A stretch of 64,000 bases of DNA. Origin: Kitasatospora sp. NBC_00315 (GTDB lineage Bacteria > Actinomycetota > Actinomycetes > Streptomycetales > Streptomycetaceae). The notes under the pieces are model-generated. The model saw only the letters and a list, made by a program, of their open reading frames with translations. It had not been told where the DNA came from and did no database searches. Of this stretch, positions 61,984-64,000 are shown piece after piece. The stretch lies in assembly GCF_041435095.1 (NCBI RefSeq), contig NZ_CP108025.1, positions 1,550,001 to 1,614,000 of the forward strand, in the 5' to 3' direction. Each line of letters opens with the position of its first letter. Positions within the stretch are counted from its first letter, which is position 1. The position numbers and the translations under genes are program-made.

Positions 61984-61995
61984 TACTCGCGGGTA
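61984..61995. promoter_or_regulatory. Candidate operator before the diiron-type operon
   Basis: TACTCGCGGGTA is a 12-bp near-palindrome (TAC-Y-CGCG-R-GTA) 46 bp upstream of the operon's first ATG, in an AT-richer promoter patch. It resembles sites of TetR-type lipid regulators; no such regulator adjoins it. Confidence 0.4.
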
Positions 61996-62080
61996 GAGCG
62001 GCGGACAAGAGTTTCGGCGAGCTTATTTACATCGAGTCTAATAGTCCGGAGGTGCCCGGGCCCGCCGCTCCGTGAAACGG

Positions 62081-62116
62081 CGAGGCCCCGCCGGACGGGC
62101 GTCCGGCGGGGCCTCG
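62081..62116 (-). terminator. Terminator after iclR-type gene
   Basis: CGAGGCCCCGCCGGAC (62081-62096) and GTCCGGCGGGGCCTCG (62101-62116) form a perfect 16-bp stem with a 4-nt loop, just past the leftward IclR stop. Confidence 0.8.
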
Positions 62117-62131
62117 CGTACCGGTCCTCGC

Positions 62132-62911
62132 TCAGACCGCCATCGCCAGCAGCAGCGGGGTCGCCCGCCGGGCCAGGAGTTCGGCGGCGCTCTTGAGGCG
62201 GTGGATGTTGTCGACCGGCATCGAGGTGGCCAGGCAGCCGACCGTGCTGCCGGCCGTGATCGGGACCGCCGCGCAGACCGTGCCGAGCGCGTACTCCTGG
62301 ATGTCGAGCACCGGGACGGTGGACAGCTGGCGCTCCAGACGGTGCATCAGCTGGTCGGCGTCGACCACGGTGCGCGAGGTCAGCCGGGCCACCGGGTGCC
62401 GGGAGAGGTGATCGCGGCGGCCGTCGTGGTCCAGCTGGCTGAGCAGGCACTTGCCGATCGCGCTCGCGTGCGCGGTGGCCCGGAAGTCCACCCACTCCTG
62501 GACGGCCGGGGCGTGGTCGGCGGCGGAGACCGCCTCGACGGACAACTCGCCCTCGTGGTAGCGGCTGAAGTAGACCGCCGCACCCAACTCGTCCCGCAGC
62601 TCGGCCAGTTTGTGGTTGAGCCGGACCCGGACGAGCTGCTCGCGGTTGTACTGCCCGAGCAGCGCGAAGGTGCCCCCGAGCACCCAGGCCTCGTCCTGGA
62701 CCTGGAGGTAGCCCTCGGTCTCCAGGAACTCGGTCAGCCGCCGGACGTCCGGCAACGGCAGCGAGGTCTCCCGCGCCAGACCGGCGGTGGTCACGCCGCC
62801 GGGGTGCCGGTCGACCGCCTCCAGCAGTCTCAGCGCGTGCTGCAGGGAGCGGTACGGGCCAGGGCCACCCTGGTCCAGCGTGGCCTGACGACCCCTGGCC
62901 GGTGTCGACAT
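62132..62911 (-). CDS. IclR family transcriptional regulator
   Basis: A 259-residue regulator with an N-terminal winged HTH (HALRLLEAVDRHPGGVTTAG and on to LPLPDVRRLTEFLETEGYLQ). Its C-terminal IclR effector domain includes RATAHASAIGKCLLSQLD and GTVCAAVPITAGSTVGCLAT. GGAAGGGG precedes the ATG at 62911. It lies between the lipid-type operon and the catalase, and its target is not evident from position alone. Confidence 0.92.
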   Translation of the reverse strand: MSTPARGRQATLDQGGPGPYRSLQHALRLLEAVDRHPGGVTTAGLARETSLPLPDVRRLTEFLETEGYLQVQDEAWVLGGTFALLGQYNREQLVRVRLNHKLAELRDELGAAVYFSRYHEGELSVEAVSAADHAPAVQEWVDFRATAHASAIGKCLLSQLDHDGRRDHLSRHPVARLTSRTVVDADQLMHRLERQLSTVPVLDIQEYALGTVCAAVPITAGSTVGCLATSMPVDNIHRLKSAAELLARRATPLLLAMAV

Positions 62912-63223
62912 GACGTCCCCTTCCGATGTCCCCGCGCGGACCGGCCGCGACTCCTACCAGCCTAACCACCGGGGAGCGCCGGTAGTTGCCGGTCTGCGGA
63001 TTATTTGCGCAGGTGATACGGACACAGCTGCTTGGCATATGCCAGAAGGGGGACCGGCCCACCGGACGGGCCGGTCCGGCGCCGGTGATCGGGCGGCGGC
63101 GGGGCGGCGGGGCCCGGGACGCGGACGTGGCCCCTCCCCCACTGCCCAGGGGGGAGAGGCCACGTCCGCGGTCGGCCGGGGGTGGGCCCCGGCGACCGGT
63201 GAGGGTGGGTCGTGCGGTCGGTG
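62912..63223. other. Intergenic region: iclR promoter and catalase terminator
   Basis: A 312-bp stretch with an AT-richer patch at 62985-63050, which probably holds the iclR promoter. A short dyad CTGCG-n9-CGCAG (62994-63012) lies in it. Its right half holds the catalase terminator. Confidence 0.5.
63120..63170 (-). terminator. Terminator downstream of catalase
   Basis: CGCGGACGTGGCC (63120-63132) and GGCCACGTCCGCG (63158-63170) form a perfect 13-bp stem, with an inner C-run/G-run able to extend it. It is 53 bp past the catalase stop. Confidence 0.75.
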
Positions 63224-64000
63224 TCAGCCCTCGTCGCCCGCGCGGAGCTTGGCGACGGCCGCCTCCAAGCGGGCGCCGTACTCCTCGTCGGCCGCGTGGA
63301 AGTGGGCGAGGTTCTTCTCGACGACGTCGTCCCGGGTGACCTGCGCCAGGAAGCCCGCGAGGTTGTCGATCAGGCGGCTCCTCTCCCCCGCCGACATCAG
63401 CCGGTAGAGCTCACCGGCCTGGAAGAAGTCGTCGTCCTTGGTGTGGGCCGGCGTGCTGTAGGTGCCGGTGTGGCCGTCCAGCCTGACCGGCGCGGCCAGC
63501 GCGTTGTCGGTCTGCGCGGGGCCGTCGTACGAGTTGGGCTCGTAGTTCTTGTCGCGGCCGGAGCTGTTGACCGCGGCGAGGCCGTCGCGCCCGTAGTTGT
63601 TCGCCTCGGTCGCCCGGGGGGCGTTGACCGCGAGCAGGGTGTGGTTGACCCCGAGGCGGTAGCGCTGGGCGTCCGCGTAGGCGAACAGCCGGCCCTGGAG
63701 CATCTTGTCCGGGGAGGGACCGATGCCGGGCACGAAGTTGTTCGGCGAGAAGGCGGCCTGCTCGACCTCGGCGAAGACGTTCTCCGGGTTCCGGTTCAGC
63801 ACCAGGCGCCCGACCTTCTGCAGCGGGTAGTCCGCGTGCGGCCACACCTTGGTGAGGTCGAAGGGGTTGAAGCGGTACTCGGCGGCCTCGGCCACCGGCA
63901 TCAGCTGTACGTACAGCGTCCAGGACGGGAACACACCACGCTCGATGGCCTGGTGCAGGTCGCGCTGGTGGCTGTCGGCGTCGGCGCCGAGCACCTGTGC
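63224..64000 (-). CDS. kat: Catalase, C-terminal part (runs off the window)
   Basis: The last 258 residues of a monofunctional haem catalase that converts hydrogen peroxide to water and oxygen; the N-terminal half with the catalytic His and Asn is beyond 64000. ADSHQRDLHQAIERGVFPSW, PFDLTKVWPHADYPL and VGRLVLNRNPENVFAEVEQ are strong family motifs, and FSPNNFVPGIGPSPDKMLQG and RLFAYADAQRYRLG hold the haem-ligand Tyr region (R-x-x-x-Y). The C-terminus is that of a small-subunit catalase without a flavodoxin-like extension. Confidence 0.95.
   Translation of the reverse strand, partial: AQVLGADADSHQRDLHQAIERGVFPSWTLYVQLMPVAEAAEYRFNPFDLTKVWPHADYPLQKVGRLVLNRNPENVFAEVEQAAFSPNNFVPGIGPSPDKMLQGRLFAYADAQRYRLGVNHTLLAVNAPRATEANNYGRDGLAAVNSSGRDKNYEPNSYDGPAQTDNALAAPVRLDGHTGTYSTPAHTKDDDFFQAGELYRLMSAGERSRLIDNLAGFLAQVTRDDVVEKNLAHFHAADEEYGARLEAAVAKLRAGDEG

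Overview
The DNA is very GC-rich with strong G/C bias at third codon positions, densely packed genes and many ATGA/GTGA start-stop overlaps. Together with the gene families present, this points to a streptomycete (Streptomyces, Kitasatospora or a close relative). This is chromosomal core and accessory sequence. I saw no tRNA, rRNA, CRISPR array, transposase or phage gene.

Layout. 1-4.2 kb: the last codons of a probable nitric oxide synthase, a TetR regulator, and a divergent beta-oxidation-type operon (acyl-CoA dehydrogenase, thiolase, SDR). 4.3-5.7 kb: a secreted sedolisin (S53) protease. 5.8-23.2 kb: a leftward Tad/Flp-type pilus locus (CpaB-, CpaE-, CpaF-, TadB- and TadC-like proteins, four small pilin-like proteins, and a 1328-residue membrane protein with LysM, winged-helix and BTAD domains). 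It is bracketed by two related proteins with a degenerate caspase-like domain. 23.4-32.4 kb: a PPOX-type flavoprotein, a MaoC hydratase, an NAPE-PLD-like metallohydrolase, a coupled DUF6493/SWIM-finger pair, TesB thioesterase and a TetR regulator. 32.4-41.1 kb: a PrmC-like methyltransferase, an orphan JetB-like (TIGR02678) protein, a fatty-acid-hydroxylase/YhhN pair, exonuclease III and gamma-glutamyltransferase. 41.5-45.5 kb: a sugar ABC transporter with a ROK kinase. 45.9-47 kb: a membrane-anchored esterase.

47.2-56.1 kb is a purine-salvage/catabolism block: a PucR regulator divergent from the three subunits of xanthine dehydrogenase, an AzgA-type purine permease and the XdhC maturation factor. 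The permease would import hypoxanthine/guanine-type bases, the molybdoenzyme would oxidise them to urate, and PucR probably controls the set. 57.3-61.9 kb is a leftward coupled operon: a ferritin-like PF10118 protein, a phthalate-dioxygenase-reductase-type flavoprotein, an M24 peptidase-fold protein and an EphD-like hydrolase/SDR fusion. It looks like an oxidative lipid pathway. The window ends with an IclR regulator and the C-terminal part of a catalase.

The points most worth following are the two active-site-less caspase-like paralogues flanking the Tad locus, the orphan JetB homologue with no Wadjet partners, the hydroxylase/lysoplasmalogenase pair, and the diiron-type operon at the right end. 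All functional assignments rest on reading motifs and gene order by eye. No database search was run.
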